The notes: a model not told the origin generated them from the letters alone. Counted from the first letter of the stretch, positions 26,978-39,498 are shown. The stretch: DNA of 64,000 nucleotides from an uncultured Desulfatiglans sp. (GCA_900498135.1 LR026961.1:2604656-2668655), one strand, 5' to 3'. Made by a program: numbers and translations.

Positions 26978-27114
26978 TTTATAGAACCATTGCAACTTCT
27001 TTGATCGTCAACCCCAGCACCTTTTCCGTTTCCTTATTCCCAGTCCGTCTTCTATTGTCGGGGGTGATGCAAGCCTCCACAGCATGATTGATGGGTGCAA
27101 AAACACAGGCCTGA

Positions 27115-29343
<2,229 letters not shown>

Positions 29344-30522
29344 TTGCAGCAGTAGCGCGGTCTGCAGGTCTTCACAGAGCGGCGAATCAACGCGGTCGGC
29401 CTGCTTGTTGCATCCGCAGGATGCAAAGGTTGAAGCGCGGCGTTCACAAGGTCAAGCGCCTGCAGGACATGACATAAAAGGACATCCCAAAGACACCGGG
29501 AAAGACGCCCATAACTGAGCATCACGTCAGAAACCAGAAAAAAAGGGGGCAGATCGCTAAAACCTGTCCCCTTTTTTATTTTTACTAGATCAGTAGCTGA
29601 TGCTCTTTATGAGGCGATGCGCTGACACTCATGATATAAAAATCAAATTGCAGTGAATATCAAGACAGGCATGATAACGATGACCCAGTTGATTAAGGTT
29701 AGTAAAAGCAATGGCTGATAATGACAGATGATATTAGATCATATCAGAACAATTGTCTATCTAGATTATCCATGGTGATAGAATTATGATCTAATTTTTT
29801 CATGATTATTTTAGATTAAAATTGAAATCAAATTTGAACGTTGCACTTGTATTGGCAATATAGTAAAATTTGCTAGTAATTCTAAAAATATTTCTATTTT
29901 TACGTTGAGGAATTCATCTAATATTTTTTTAAATGTTCATAAATGATCAAAATAAGAGATTATTGTTTTTATGTAACGCATGCAGCAATGAAATAATATT
30001 GAGCGAATTTTTGAATATTTGTTTTTGTATGTTGGTGTAAAAAGATAAGTGCAATAGCAGCGTTACATTAATTCAATTACATTTACATTAAGTTATTATC
30101 TTAGACTGCTATTTTTTATTTATCCTAGATTGCAAAGATTATAAATTAGTATGAAAAAACAATAGATCTTATTCTGATATTCATCCTTGTCGCTATATCT
30201 GAATCCCGCGCACACCACATGCGATCCGTTGAAACATCTCTCGGATAATGAGCTGGTTTTTTTGTGGCATATCGATAGGCCGCTGTTGAATCACGGGATG
30301 GATTTTCAATTCAGGGGATAGAAGGACCGTAGATCCGAGTAAGGTGGATTGACCTGAGGCGCTCAGGCCGATTATGATAGGCTTCTGCCTTCGAAGAAGC
30401 GGTTTTGAGTCTGGGAAGTCTTCGCTGCGGCCTGATGTTCAGCGGAGGGGCCCGGCAAAAGGGCAAGGCGCGTGAATTGATCGAACTGGACTTCGCCCAT
30501 GGGTGTGGAGGCATTGGACGGG
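29344..30522. other. Long gene-free, very AT-rich stretch between katG and zwf
   Basis: Apart from the terminator at 29538-29580 nothing recognisable was found in about 1.1 kb. From about 29580 to 30190 the sequence is far more AT-rich than the rest of the window and has no open frame longer than 60 codons on either strand. Poly-A and poly-T tracts are frequent. It may be a curved or nucleoid-protein-bound region, or a decayed transferred fragment. Confidence 0.6.
29538..29580 (+). terminator. Rho-independent terminator after katG
   Basis: AAAAAAGGGGGCAG pairs with CTGTCCCCTTTTTT around an 11-base loop (ATCGCTAAAAC), followed by more T residues. The only mismatch is one G-T. It lies about 195 bases after the katG stop. 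Confidence 0.75.
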
Positions 30523-32239
30523 ATGAGTGATCTTCTTGAAGGGGTGGACGGGACGCTGGTCGAGGGGCGTGCGCCGGATCTGGAGGTGCCGAGGGAGATG
30601 TGCGTGCTGGAAGGGCCGGGCGAGCCGTGCGTGCTGGTGATCTTCGGCGCTTCGGGGGACCTCGCGGGGCGCAAGCTGCTGCCCGCGCTCTGGAACCTCT
30701 ATCTGCAGGGCGGTGTGCCGCAAGCCTTCGCGATCCTTGGCTGTGCCAGAACCCCGATGACGGACGAGACGTTCCGGGCCTACACGCGCGAACTGCTCGA
30801 GTCCGCCGGGATGCTGAAGGAATCCCGATGGGAGGGGTTTTCACGGCTGCTGCATTATCGCGTCCTCGACTACGGGGATCCTGCAGGCTTCAAGACCCTC
30901 GGATCGGACCTGGACGCGCTCGACCGAGAGGCGCGCACTGCGGGCAACCGCGTTTTCTATCTGGCCGTCCCGCCGGGGATCTACGCCCGGACGGCCGAAC
31001 TGCTCGGCAGCTCCGGCCTTTCGGGGGAGGAGAAGAACGGGGGCGGCTGGTCCCGCATCGTCGTCGAAAAGCCGTTCGGGCACGATCTGGAGTCGGCCGA
31101 GCGGCTGGATGAGATCCTCCACCGCTATTTCAGGGAGCATCAGATCTTCCGGATCGACCACTACCTCGCCAAGGAGACGGTCCAGAACATCCTGATGTTC
31201 CGGTTTGCGAATGCGATCTTCGAGCCGTTGTGGAACCGCCGCTACATCGACTACGTCGCTGTCACCGCTGCCGAGACCCTCGGTATCGAGCACAGGGCGG
31301 ACTACTACGAAGGGGCCGGCGTCCTGCGGGACATGTTCCAGAATCATATGATGCAACTGCTTGCACTCACAGCAATGGAGCCTCCCTCAAGGTTTCATCC
31401 ATCACCCTGTCAGTCTCAAACCTTGAGGGAGGCTCCATTGCTGTGAGTGCAAGCAGTTGCATCATATGTTCCAGAATCATATGATGCAACTCCTGGCCCT
31501 GACGGCCATGGAGCCGCCTTCGATCTTCGAGGCCGAGCGTGTTCGGGACGAAAAGGCGAAGGTCTACCGCGCCCTGAGGCCTTTTCCGGTGGACAGGCTC
31601 GATGAGTACCTGGTCCTCGGGCAGTACGGACCGGGAGTGCTCGACGGGCGGGAGGTTCCGGGATACAGGGAAGAGACGCGGGTGAGCCCCGATTCGCTGA
31701 CCCCCACCTTCGCCATGATACGGGTTTTTCTCGACAACTGGCGGTGGCAGGGGGTCCCGTTTTATCTGACATCCGGCAAGCGTCTCAAAGCCAAGCGGAC
31801 GGAGATCGCCATCGCCTTCAAGCAGGTGCCTCATTCCATGTTCAGGCAGGTCCTGGGGGAGCATATTTCCGCCAACCGGCTGGTCCTCGGGATCTACCCG
31901 GAGGAGCGGATCACCCTCACGTTTCAGACCAAGAACCCCGGCGCCAAGGTGTGCCTCCGCACGGTGACCATGGATTTCAACTATCACCAGAATTACACGG
32001 GCCCGGTCCTCGAGGCCTATGAAAAGGTCCTCATCGACTGCATCCTGGGGGATCAGATGCTCTTCTGGCGTCAGGACGGCGTGGAACTCTGCTGGTCCTT
32101 CCTGACGCCCATCCTGCATCGGTGCGAGACCTGTGGCAATCGGGCGGAGAGGCTCCTGCGGTACCCGGCGGGAAGCTGGGGGCCGGACCAGGCCCATCAG
32201 CTCGGGCCGGTGCTCGCCTCGCTCGCCGATGGGCTCTGA
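30523..32239 (+). pseudogene. zwf: Glucose-6-phosphate 1-dehydrogenase, disrupted by a 133-bp insert
   Basis: The 5' part from ATG 30523 has the NADP Rossmann motif VIFGASGDLAGRKLLPALWNLY, the active-site RIDHYLAKETVQN, and YEGAGVLRDMFQNHMMQL. Bases 31359-31491 then break the frame. The 3' part resumes at 31492 (LALTAMEPPSIFEAERVRDEK) and runs to 32239, ending in a normal G6PD C-terminus. Deleting the 133 bp gives one intact frame of about 527 residues, a normal length. As it stands the protein stops at 31446, losing the substrate-binding C-terminal half. G6PD is the first step of the oxidative pentose phosphate pathway. The insert looks artefactual or very recent; see the findings. Confidence 0.85.
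31345..31468. repeat. Perfect 51-bp inverted repeat inside zwf (22-base loop)
   Basis: Left arm 31345-31395 and right arm 31418-31468 are perfect reverse complements; the loop is 31396-31417. Both arms start at CATATG. The flanking 26-base string beginning ATGTTCCAGAATCATATG occurs at 31333 and again at 31466, 133 bases apart. Read on the minus strand, one arm plus the loop encodes MMQLLALTAMEPPSRFETD, a G6PD segment differing from the native copy at many third positions. The insert is therefore a diverged zwf piece in inverted orientation. Confidence 0.92.
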
Positions 32240-32466
32240 CCTTGGTCTGGCCCGGCAGAGGTGGACGATCCGAATTGACCCTTGAGTTTTGCTCTTTGTG
32301 GCTATAAAGTAGCGCTGCTTTGTTCCAAAAGGAAGCGGCCGGGTCCGCCGTTACGCGGAGGCGGGGAAGTCCGCTTCCCCTGAAAATGCCGGAGGGGTGT
32401 GGAGGTATGCGCTCCGCCCGGCTCGGCGGGGGCCGCGGATGCTCGTGGACCCGGAAAGGAAGAATC

Positions 32467-33831
32467 ATGTCGTTTACGTATTCAGCGTCCAGGGATGAGT
32501 TGGTCGAGTACGACAAGCAGCATCTCTGGCATCCATTCACCCAGATGAAGGAGTGGACGGAGGGATCCCCTTTACTGATCGCCCGGGGCGAAGGCAACTG
32601 CCTCGTGGATGTCGACGGGAAGCGTTATCTGGACGGTGTGTCGTCGCTGTGGGCGAACGTTCACGGCCACGGGCGAACTGAGATCAACGAGGCTATCGCC
32701 TCACAGCTCAAGGATCTGGCCCATTCGACGCTGCTGGGATTGAGCCACCCGTCGGCGGCCCTGCTCGCTCATCGATTGGCCGAGCTGACGCCGGGGGATC
32801 TTCGGTGGGCCTTTTACTCGGAGAGCGGTTCGACGGCCGTCGAGATCGCGATCAAAATGGCCTTTCAATACTGGCAGAACCTGGGGCGTAAGGATAAGAC
32901 CCGTTTCATGAGCCTCAAGGAGGGCTACCACGGGGATACCATCGGGGCCGTCAGCGTGGGGGGGATCGATCTTTTTCACCAGGTCTACGGTCCGCTTCTC
33001 TTCAACGGCATCAAAGCCCCATGCCCATACCGCTATTGCCAGGAAAACGATATTCCCCTGGAACGGGGCACAGAGCGGTTGGCGGCCGAGATTGAGGCCC
33101 TCATGAAGGCCTACGCCGACGAAACCGCCGCCTTCATCCTGGAGCCGCTGGTGCAGGGGGCGGGCGGGATCCTCCCTTTTCCGCCGGGTTTGCTGAAGCG
33201 GATCGAGGAGCTTTGCCGCCGTCATGACGTCCTGCTGATCGCGGATGAGGTGGCGGTCGGGTTCGGCCGCACCGGGACGATGTTCGCGTGCGAACAGGAG
33301 TCGGTTGTGCCGGATTTCATGTGCCTCGGCAAGGGGATCACAGGAGGCTACCTGCCCCTGGCGGCCACTATGACCACCCAGCGGATCTATGACGGGTTCT
33401 GGGGGGATTACCAGGAGCTCAAGACATTTTTCCACGGCCACACATACACGGGAAATCCGCTCGCCTGCGCGGCGGCGCTCGCATCGCTGGATTTGTTCCA
33501 AACGGACAAGACCATCGAAAACCTGCCGCCCAAGATCGCCCGGATCGAGGCCGGCCTGGATCGACTGGCCGAAGGCGAGCACGTCGGGGACATCCGGCAG
33601 CGGGGAATGATGGCCGGGGTTGAACTGGTGCTGGACCGAGCCGGAAACACTGCGTATCCGGTGGAGGAGCGGATCGGGCACAAGGTCTGCATGGCCGTCC
33701 GCGAACATGGGGTGATTCTTCGGAATCTGGGAGACACGATTGTTCTGATGCCGCTGCTTTCCCTGACGATCGAGGAATTGGACCGGATCTTCGACGCACT
33801 GGAGAACGCGATTCGTGATGTCTGCGGATGA
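32467..33831 (+). CDS. bioA: Adenosylmethionine-8-amino-7-oxononanoate aminotransferase BioA
   Basis: 454 residues from ATG 32467 (GGAAAGGAAGAATC before it). Family blocks: [12 protein letters not shown] near the N-terminus, [52 protein letters not shown] and the PLP Lys in [14 protein letters not shown]. It converts 7-keto-8-aminopelargonate to 7,8-diaminopelargonate using S-adenosylmethionine. It overlaps bioF by 17 bases, so the bio genes form a tight operon. No BirA operator-like palindrome was found in the 227 bp upstream. bioB and early pathway genes are not in the window. Confidence 0.96.
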   Translation: MSFTYSASRDELVEYDKQHLWHPFTQMKEWTEGSPLLIARGEGNCLVDVDGKRYLDGVSSLWANVHGHGRTEINEAIASQLKDLAHSTLLGLSHPSAALLAHRLAELTPGDLRWAFYSESGSTAVEIAIKMAFQYWQNLGRKDKTRFMSLKEGYHGDTIGAVSVGGIDLFHQVYGPLLFNGIKAPCPYRYCQENDIPLERGTERLAAEIEALMKAYADETAAFILEPLVQGAGGILPFPPGLLKRIEELCRRHDVLLIADEVAVGFGRTGTMFACEQESVVPDFMCLGKGITGGYLPLAATMTTQRIYDGFWGDYQELKTFFHGHTYTGNPLACAAALASLDLFQTDKTIENLPPKIARIEAGLDRLAEGEHVGDIRQRGMMAGVELVLDRAGNTAYPVEERIGHKVCMAVREHGVILRNLGDTIVLMPLLSLTIEELDRIFDALENAIRDVCG

Positions 33832-35014
33832 TCCCCGTGGCCCGCTCCCGTGGCCGGACTATATCGTCCATACGATCAGGGAACTGAAGGAGCGGGGGCT
33901 TTACCGCCAACTGAAGATCCTGGACTCCGCGCCGGGTGCCGCCGTCAAGGTCGGCAGACGGTCGGTGCTACTCTTCTGCTCCAACGACTATCTGGGGCTT
34001 GCGGCCGATCCCCGCATGAAGACGGCCGCCGTTCGGGCCGTCCGGGCCTGGGGTACCGGCGTCGGGGCCTCCCGCCTGATCAGCGGCAACATCGCCTTGT
34101 ACCGCACCCTCGAGCAGGCTGTTTCGCGATTGAAGCGGGTCGAGGCCGCCGTGGTCTTCGCTAGCGGCTATGCCACCAATGTGGGCGTCATTACGAGCCT
34201 GGCGGGACCGGGTGATCTCATCCTGAGCGATGCCCTCAACCACGCCAGCATCGTCGACGCCTGCCGCCTCTCGAAGGCCCAAATCGCCGTCTATCCGCAC
34301 CGGGACGTCGCTGCCCTCGAGACGCTGCTCCGGGGCAGATCCGCCCGAGGGCGGGTCATGATCGTGACGGACGGGGTCTTCAGCATGGATGGGGATCTGG
34401 CGCCTCTGCCCGAACTCACTGCCCTCAGCCGGGAGTCCGGGGCGCTCCTTGTGGTGGATGATGCCCATGGCACCGGCGTGATCGGGCCAAACGGCGGGGG
34501 GGTGTTCGATCACTTCGGCCTGAAGGATCCGTCGGCGCTGCAGTTGGGGACCTTCAGCAAAGCCTTGGGAAGCCTCGGCGGCTTTGCGGCGGCATCGACC
34601 CAGATGGTTGATTTTTTGGTGAACCACGCCCGCTCCCTCATTTATTCGACAGGGCTGCCTCCGCCCGTCCTGGCGGCCAACGCGGAGGCCATCCGGATCA
34701 TCGTCGAAGAGCCGAACCGGCGGAAGCACTTGCATCGATTGTCTTCTCATCTCCGCGATGCCCTGGCTCCGCTTGGATTTTCTCTTGCCGAGGGACCGAC
34801 GCCGATCATCCCGCTGGTGGTCGGGGAGGCGGAAGAGGCCGTCCGGCTCTCAGCCTACCTCTGGGACGAGGGGATTTTCGTGCCCCCTATCCGGCCGCCC
34901 ACCGTGCCGGCGGGTCAGAGCCGCCTGCGGGTGAGTCTGAGCGCGCTCCATCGCCAGGAAGATGTCGACCGTCTGGTTTACGCCATCAAGGACTACTTTC
35001 GTCAGGGGAGCTGA
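33815..35014 (+). CDS. bioF: 8-amino-7-oxononanoate synthase BioF
   Basis: 399 residues. Alpha-oxoamine synthase signatures: CSNDYLGLAADPRM, GTGVGASRLISGN, LILSDALNHASIVDACRLS, VVDDAHGTGVIG and the PLP Lys in LGTFSKALGSLGG. It condenses pimeloyl-thioester with L-alanine, the step before BioA. Start ATG 33815 lies inside the last codons of bioA, typical of translational coupling; length is normal. Confidence 0.96.
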   Translation: MMSADDPRGPLPWPDYIVHTIRELKERGLYRQLKILDSAPGAAVKVGRRSVLLFCSNDYLGLAADPRMKTAAVRAVRAWGTGVGASRLISGNIALYRTLEQAVSRLKRVEAAVVFASGYATNVGVITSLAGPGDLILSDALNHASIVDACRLSKAQIAVYPHRDVAALETLLRGRSARGRVMIVTDGVFSMDGDLAPLPELTALSRESGALLVVDDAHGTGVIGPNGGGVFDHFGLKDPSALQLGTFSKALGSLGGFAAASTQMVDFLVNHARSLIYSTGLPPPVLAANAEAIRIIVEEPNRRKHLHRLSSHLRDALAPLGFSLAEGPTPIIPLVVGEAEEAVRLSAYLWDEGIFVPPIRPPTVPAGQSRLRVSLSALHRQEDVDRLVYAIKDYFRQGS

Positions 35015-35110
35015 TCGAGTGTGTTTCACCCAGGAAGCCGTCCGTCCGCCGCACGGCCGGACGGCGAGGTCATTACCGGTGATTTTCTGCAGTCGGTTCG
35101 AAATGTGAAG

Positions 35111-35893
35111 ATGAAAGCAAACGGAATTTTTGTGACGGCCACGGACACGGAAGTCGGCAAGACCTTCGTCTCGGGGCTCCTGATGCAGCATCTGGCCTGG
35201 AAGGGATTGAACCCGGGGTATTTCAAGCCGGTCGCAAGCGGCTGTTATACGGAAAACGGACGGCTGATGTCGGAGGACTTGGCCTGGATTGGCCGCTTTC
35301 TGGGCGAAGAGATGCCGCCGGAGCTCCACTGTCCTCTCCGCTTCGAAAAGCCGCTCGCCCCTTTGGCGGCAGCCCGCCTGGAGGGCCGCGAGGTCGATCT
35401 CGGGATGGTCCGGGAGGCCTTCGGGAGGCTGCGCGGGCGGTATTCGACCATCGTCGTCGAAGGGATCGGGGGCGTCATGGTCCCGCTCAGGCAGGATTAC
35501 CTCGTCCTCGATCTGATCGCGGAGACGGCGCTGCCCGCGCTCATCGTCGCGCGGCCCGTCTTGGGGACGATCAACCACACCCTTTTGACCCTGGAGGCCC
35601 TTCGGGCGCGGAGACTGCCTGTGCTGGGCTTTGTCACGAACGGGGCGCGGGACGAGGCAGATGAAGCAGCCGGAACGAGCCCTGGTATCATCGCCGAACT
35701 GGGGGGGATTCCTTATCTGGGGCACATCCCCTTCCATGATCCCGGCCGCGATGAGCCCGAGTCCTACCGTGTGCAGGTCGCCCCGCTGCTGGAGGCCATA
35801 TGGTCCATCTGCCAGGGTGAAGGGGCAAGCCCGGTTGATTCCGGCTGGGATTCGTCCAGCTCAGGCGAAATAGCGGCGGACTTCCTGGAGTGA
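35111..35893 (+). CDS. bioD: Dethiobiotin synthetase BioD
   Basis: 260 residues from ATG 35111 (MKANGIFVTATDTEVGKTFVSG). A GTG at 35021 is in frame and overlaps nothing, but the family begins at this P-loop segment. P-loop TDTEVGKT, then YFKPVASG, EGIGGVMVPL and RPVLGTINHTLLT are ATP- and substrate-binding blocks. It forms the ureido ring of dethiobiotin from diaminopelargonate, CO2 and ATP. Its 3' end overlaps the convergent nagZ gene by 33 bases. Confidence 0.93.
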   Translation: MKANGIFVTATDTEVGKTFVSGLLMQHLAWKGLNPGYFKPVASGCYTENGRLMSEDLAWIGRFLGEEMPPELHCPLRFEKPLAPLAAARLEGREVDLGMVREAFGRLRGRYSTIVVEGIGGVMVPLRQDYLVLDLIAETALPALIVARPVLGTINHTLLTLEALRARRLPVLGFVTNGARDEADEAAGTSPGIIAELGGIPYLGHIPFHDPGRDEPESYRVQVAPLLEAIWSICQGEGASPVDSGWDSSSSGEIAADFLE

Positions 35894-36928
35894 GACCGGA
35901 CCGGTCGTTTTGAGATAGCGCTCTTTCGCAGCCTCGATCCGCCGGTTGCTTGCGTGCAGCCGCTCCATGGACAGCCTGCCTTCGAGGAGGGCCGCCTGCA
36001 CGGCGTCGATGGCCTGGATGACCCGCTGCTGATTCCGGCAGATGAGCAGGATATCCGCCCCGGCTGCAAAGGCGCGTTCGGCGGCCGCATCGACCCCCCA
36101 GGAGCCGGTGATGGCCCCCATTTCGAGGTCGTCGGTAATGATCAGGCCTTCGAACCCCATACGTTCCCGCAAAAGCCCGGTCAGAACGGCCGGGGAGAGG
36201 GTGGCGGGTGTGCCCTCGTCGAGCGCTGGATAGACGGCATGGGAACTCATGATGCCGCTTACTCCCGCAGCGATGCCGGCGGCGAACGGCGGCAGGCTGA
36301 CGGCCTCCATCTCCGCGAGGGAAAGCGGGATGGTGGGGAGCTGAAGATGCGGGTCGCGGCCCGTCCGGCCGAGGCCGGGAAAATGCTTGGCTACGGCCAT
36401 GACGCCGTTGGCCTGAAGCTCGCGTATGACCAGGCTACCGAGCCGCCCAACCTGGTTTGGATCTTCTCCGAACGTCCTCCCGGCAAGGTGCTTTTCGGCC
36501 TCTCCCCTTCGGACGTCCACTACGGGGGCGAGGTCCATATTGAGCCCGACGAGGCGCATTTCACGCGCGGTAGTGCGGGCGAAGGCGCGGGCGGCCTCCT
36601 CCGGCTGGGGGCTTCGGCCGATAGCCTCGTTTCCCGGGAACACGCTGAAGGGTGCCTGAAGGCGGGCGACGCGGCCCCCTTCCTGGTCGACGGCGATGAA
36701 GAGCGGGGTGCCTTGGCTTTCCAGAGCGGCTGTTTGGAGGTCGTTCGTCAGGGCGGCCAATTGCTCCGGGCCCTCGATATTGCGGGCGAACAGGATGATC
36801 CCTCCCAGGGCCGCCTCTCGGATGAGCGCCTTCGTGTCCGAATCGAGGGTGGTGCCGGGCAACCCCGCCATGAAGAGGCGGCCAATGCGGAGGGTGATCT
36901 CGTTCAATTCCAGGGTGGAATGGTTCAT
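35861..36928 (-). CDS. nagZ: Beta-N-acetylhexosaminidase NagZ
   Basis: 355 residues, normal for GH3 NagZ. Motifs: FIAVDQEGGRVARLQ (start of the barrel), NMDLAPVVDV, VMAVAKHFPGLGRTGRDPH with the loop His used as acid/base, and MSSHAVYP, then LIITDDLEMGA with the nucleophile Asp. NagZ removes GlcNAc from anhydro-muropeptides in the cytoplasm during peptidoglycan recycling. It is divergent from the MurU- and AmgK-like genes, which together suggest one recycling module. Start ATG 36928. Confidence 0.93.
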   Translation of the reverse strand: MNHSTLELNEITLRIGRLFMAGLPGTTLDSDTKALIREAALGGIILFARNIEGPEQLAALTNDLQTAALESQGTPLFIAVDQEGGRVARLQAPFSVFPGNEAIGRSPQPEEAARAFARTTAREMRLVGLNMDLAPVVDVRRGEAEKHLAGRTFGEDPNQVGRLGSLVIRELQANGVMAVAKHFPGLGRTGRDPHLQLPTIPLSLAEMEAVSLPPFAAGIAAGVSGIMSSHAVYPALDEGTPATLSPAVLTGLLRERMGFEGLIITDDLEMGAITGSWGVDAAAERAFAAGADILLICRNQQRVIQAIDAVQAALLEGRLSMERLHASNRRIEAAKERYLKTTGPVSLQEVRRYFA

Positions 36929-37175
36929 GATAGGTCCCTTTGATGGGGTTGGGTGAAGACGGTCTGTCCCTTTGATTCGGTTGACGCCGCAGGGAAAGGG
37001 TCGCTTCGGTCATCGACCGGCAAATGCCTGCGAATGCCTTTCGTAAACCCGGTCAGGCCGTGGCTCGCCGGACGGATTGCGCATCCGTGTCTGGGAACCG
37101 GTTTGGTAATCAGTCCGCGTTGCCCAAGGCTGATTTTTTTCCGTGGAAGGATATTTTGCAACAGAAAAAACACCC

Positions 37176-38075
37176 ATGAAAGCGATGATTCTTGCCGCCG
37201 GGTTCGGCACGAGGCTGAGTCCCTTGACCGACCATCGTCCGAAGGCCCTCGTGCCGGTCGGAGACCGGCCTCTTCTGGATTACAATGTGGATTATCTCAG
37301 GCGGCACGGCGCTGAGGCCGTGGTCATCAATGCCCACCACAAGGCTGCGCAGCTCGAGGCCTATGTGAGCGCGAAAGGGTGGGGGATCCCCGTCTCTGTA
37401 AGGATCGAGGAGGAGATCCTCGGGACGGGAGGCGGCATCCGAAACACGGCGGACTTCTGGGACGATGAGCCCTTCATCGTTTTGAACGGCGACATCCTGA
37501 CGGACATCGACCTCCGGGCCGCCTACCGTGCCCATTGTGAGGCCGGGAGGCTGGCATCCCTGGTTCTGCACGCGTGCAAACCCTATAGCCAGGTGGCGGT
37601 CGACGCAGAAGGCACCATTGTCGACATCTCAGCGGCTCCCCGTCCTGGGCGGCTGGCCTTCACGGGTATTCATGTGCTCGATCCGCGCTTGATCGAAAGG
37701 ATTCCGGGCCCCGGCTTTGCGGACATCGTCGCCTGCTATCGCCGCCTGATCATGAAGGGGGGCGGAGTGGGCGCATTTTTGAGTACGGGCCACCGCTGGC
37801 GGGACCTCGGGAGCATCCCGGAGTATCTGGCGGCCAACCGCGATTGGGTCGGGTTGCGGCGGGTGTTCGTGGGGCCGGATGCACAGGTGCATCCTTCGGT
37901 GCGGTTCGAGGACTGGGCGGTGGTGGGCGCCGGGGCCGTTCTGGAGGCGGAGGCGGTGGTTGGCCGCAGCGTGTTGTGGGAAGGGGTCAGTGTCGCTGCC
38001 GGCATCGAAGTCCTGGACAGCATCGTGACGGCGGGAAGGCGCATCGAGCGGCCGGTGTGCGGATCAATCCGGTAG
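37176..38075 (+). CDS. murU: Sugar-1-phosphate nucleotidyltransferase, MurU-like
   Basis: 299 residues from ATG 37176. Nucleotidyltransferase signature MKAMILAAGFGTRLSPLTDH, then RPKALVPVGDRPLLDY, FIVLNGDILTDID (metal Asp). The last 70 residues carry left-handed beta-helix (hexapeptide-like) turns: VFVGPDAQVHPSV, AVVGAGAVLEAEAVVGRSVL. In Pseudomonas MurU makes UDP-MurNAc from MurNAc-1-phosphate after AmgK. Placement next to an AmgK-like gene supports this. The beta-helix tail also fits mannose-1-phosphate guanylyltransferases, so specificity is not certain. Confidence 0.72.
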   Translation: MKAMILAAGFGTRLSPLTDHRPKALVPVGDRPLLDYNVDYLRRHGAEAVVINAHHKAAQLEAYVSAKGWGIPVSVRIEEEILGTGGGIRNTADFWDDEPFIVLNGDILTDIDLRAAYRAHCEAGRLASLVLHACKPYSQVAVDAEGTIVDISAAPRPGRLAFTGIHVLDPRLIERIPGPGFADIVACYRRLIMKGGGVGAFLSTGHRWRDLGSIPEYLAANRDWVGLRRVFVGPDAQVHPSVRFEDWAVVGAGAVLEAEAVVGRSVLWEGVSVAAGIEVLDSIVTAGRRIERPVCGSIR

Positions 38076-38082
38076 AGCGGCT

Positions 38083-39096
38083 ATGGAATCGTTTGTTGAA
38101 TCGGCCGTCATGGCCTTTTTGGATCGGCAGGGGGGCGGCGTTGATTCGGATCGTTTCGTCTTGTTGAAAGGTGATGGTTCGGACCGCCGGTTCTGCCGCC
38201 TGAGGTCTCTGGCTGGAGGCAGGAGCGGGTGCGTCATCATGGTAAACCCCCCGGCAGATGAGGCGGCCCGGATCGAGAACCGAGCCTATGTCGAGATCGG
38301 CCGCCACCTCTATGCGCAAGGAGCTCCCGTGCCGGAGATCTTCGATTTGGATCTCGAGATGGGGTGGGTTGCCCTGGAGGATTTGGGGGATGTTTCCCTG
38401 CACGGAATGGTCCTTGCCGGAGCTGCACCGCTGCCGCTGTACTGCGAGGTTGCGGAACGGCTTCTGGACATGCAGCTGGGCGGTGCGCAAGGGTTTCAGA
38501 CGACATGGTGCTGCCAGACGCCTTTCTATGATAGGCATGTGGCCTCCTCTTACGAGGCGGAATACTTCGCGCGCGCGTTTCTCCAGGGATACCTCGGATT
38601 GAGCCTTGATCGCCCCGGCTTTAAGGGCGCCTTCGACCGGATCGCATCGGGGGCCTTGCAGTCGGGCGAGCGGTTTTTCCTGCACCGTGATTTTCAGTCC
38701 CGCAACATCATGTGGTCAGGGGATCGGCCGAGATTCATCGATTGGCAGGGGGGGCGGATCGGCCCCTTGGGGTATGATCTCGCTTCGCTCTTGATCGATC
38801 CGTATGCGGCTCTGCCAGAGGCGGTGCAGTTCGACGTTTATGCGCACTACCTGAAGCGGCTCGATCACCTTCGCCCGAAAGCCGTCGCAGGGGTGGCGGC
38901 GGCCTATCCCTGGCTGGCCCTGCAGCGGAACCTGCAGATCTTGGGGGCTTTCTCCTTTCTCAGCAAGACCAAAGGCAAGCATTTCTTCGAGGCCTATATC
39001 CCCGCTGCGCTGGCATCCCTCCGGCAGCGGCTCGCCGTCCAGGACGACCCCTCCCTGCAGCCTTTGCAGGACTGCCTGAAAGAGATTACATTCTAA
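38083..39096 (+). CDS. amgK: Aminoglycoside-phosphotransferase-fold sugar kinase, AmgK-like
   Basis: 337 residues from ATG 38083, 7 bases after the previous stop. Kinase-fold motifs: LLKGDGSDRRFCRLRS (nucleotide loop), FLHRDFQSRNIMW (catalytic HxDxxxxN), RFIDWQGGRIGPLGYDLASLL (metal Asp). The layout and the neighbour match AmgK, which phosphorylates the anomeric carbon of MurNAc and GlcNAc in the MurU salvage route. With NagZ divergent, the three genes could recycle cell-wall amino sugars without MurQ. Confidence 0.78.
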   Translation: MESFVESAVMAFLDRQGGGVDSDRFVLLKGDGSDRRFCRLRSLAGGRSGCVIMVNPPADEAARIENRAYVEIGRHLYAQGAPVPEIFDLDLEMGWVALEDLGDVSLHGMVLAGAAPLPLYCEVAERLLDMQLGGAQGFQTTWCCQTPFYDRHVASSYEAEYFARAFLQGYLGLSLDRPGFKGAFDRIASGALQSGERFFLHRDFQSRNIMWSGDRPRFIDWQGGRIGPLGYDLASLLIDPYAALPEAVQFDVYAHYLKRLDHLRPKAVAGVAAAYPWLALQRNLQILGAFSFLSKTKGKHFFEAYIPAALASLRQRLAVQDDPSLQPLQDCLKEITF

Positions 39097-39498
39097 CCTC
39101 CCCTTTCAGAGGCGCTTTTTCACGGAACAGCGGCTTCAGAAGGGCGTGACCCAAGGGGTGAAACGGGTTTGCTTCACGCTCATCTTTCATCGACGGAAGC
39201 GGACATCGTCATAAGGACTCCCACGGGTCAATCGCCTGCAGTCCATCGAAGATCCATTCGAGCGTTTCCTTCCCCTAAATCCGAAGCCTGGCAGCCGGGC
39301 ATACGTCGCACAATTCCCGCTGCGTTGCGCACAGCTTGTTATGCATTCGTTCGTCTGCCAGACCTTCCGCCGCAGGTTCGGGGATGTGACATGGCAACCC
39401 GCGGGGCACCAGTTGTTTGCAGTCGAAAGCGGGGTTATGAGACGAGGATCACTCCGTTTCTCGTCTTTTAGCAAATTTGTGTCCTGTTTGATTGCGTT

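Noticed and set aside
31457-32239. Separate short gene after zwf
   Set aside because: It is the 3' half of zwf; the two parts rejoin in frame once 133 bp are removed.
32240-32466. BirA-type operator or riboswitch before bioA
   Set aside because: No TTGTAAAC-type palindrome and no recognisable riboswitch fold was seen in the leader.
35954-36943. 329-codon plus-strand frame opposite nagZ
   Set aside because: Shadow of nagZ, which has all catalytic motifs.
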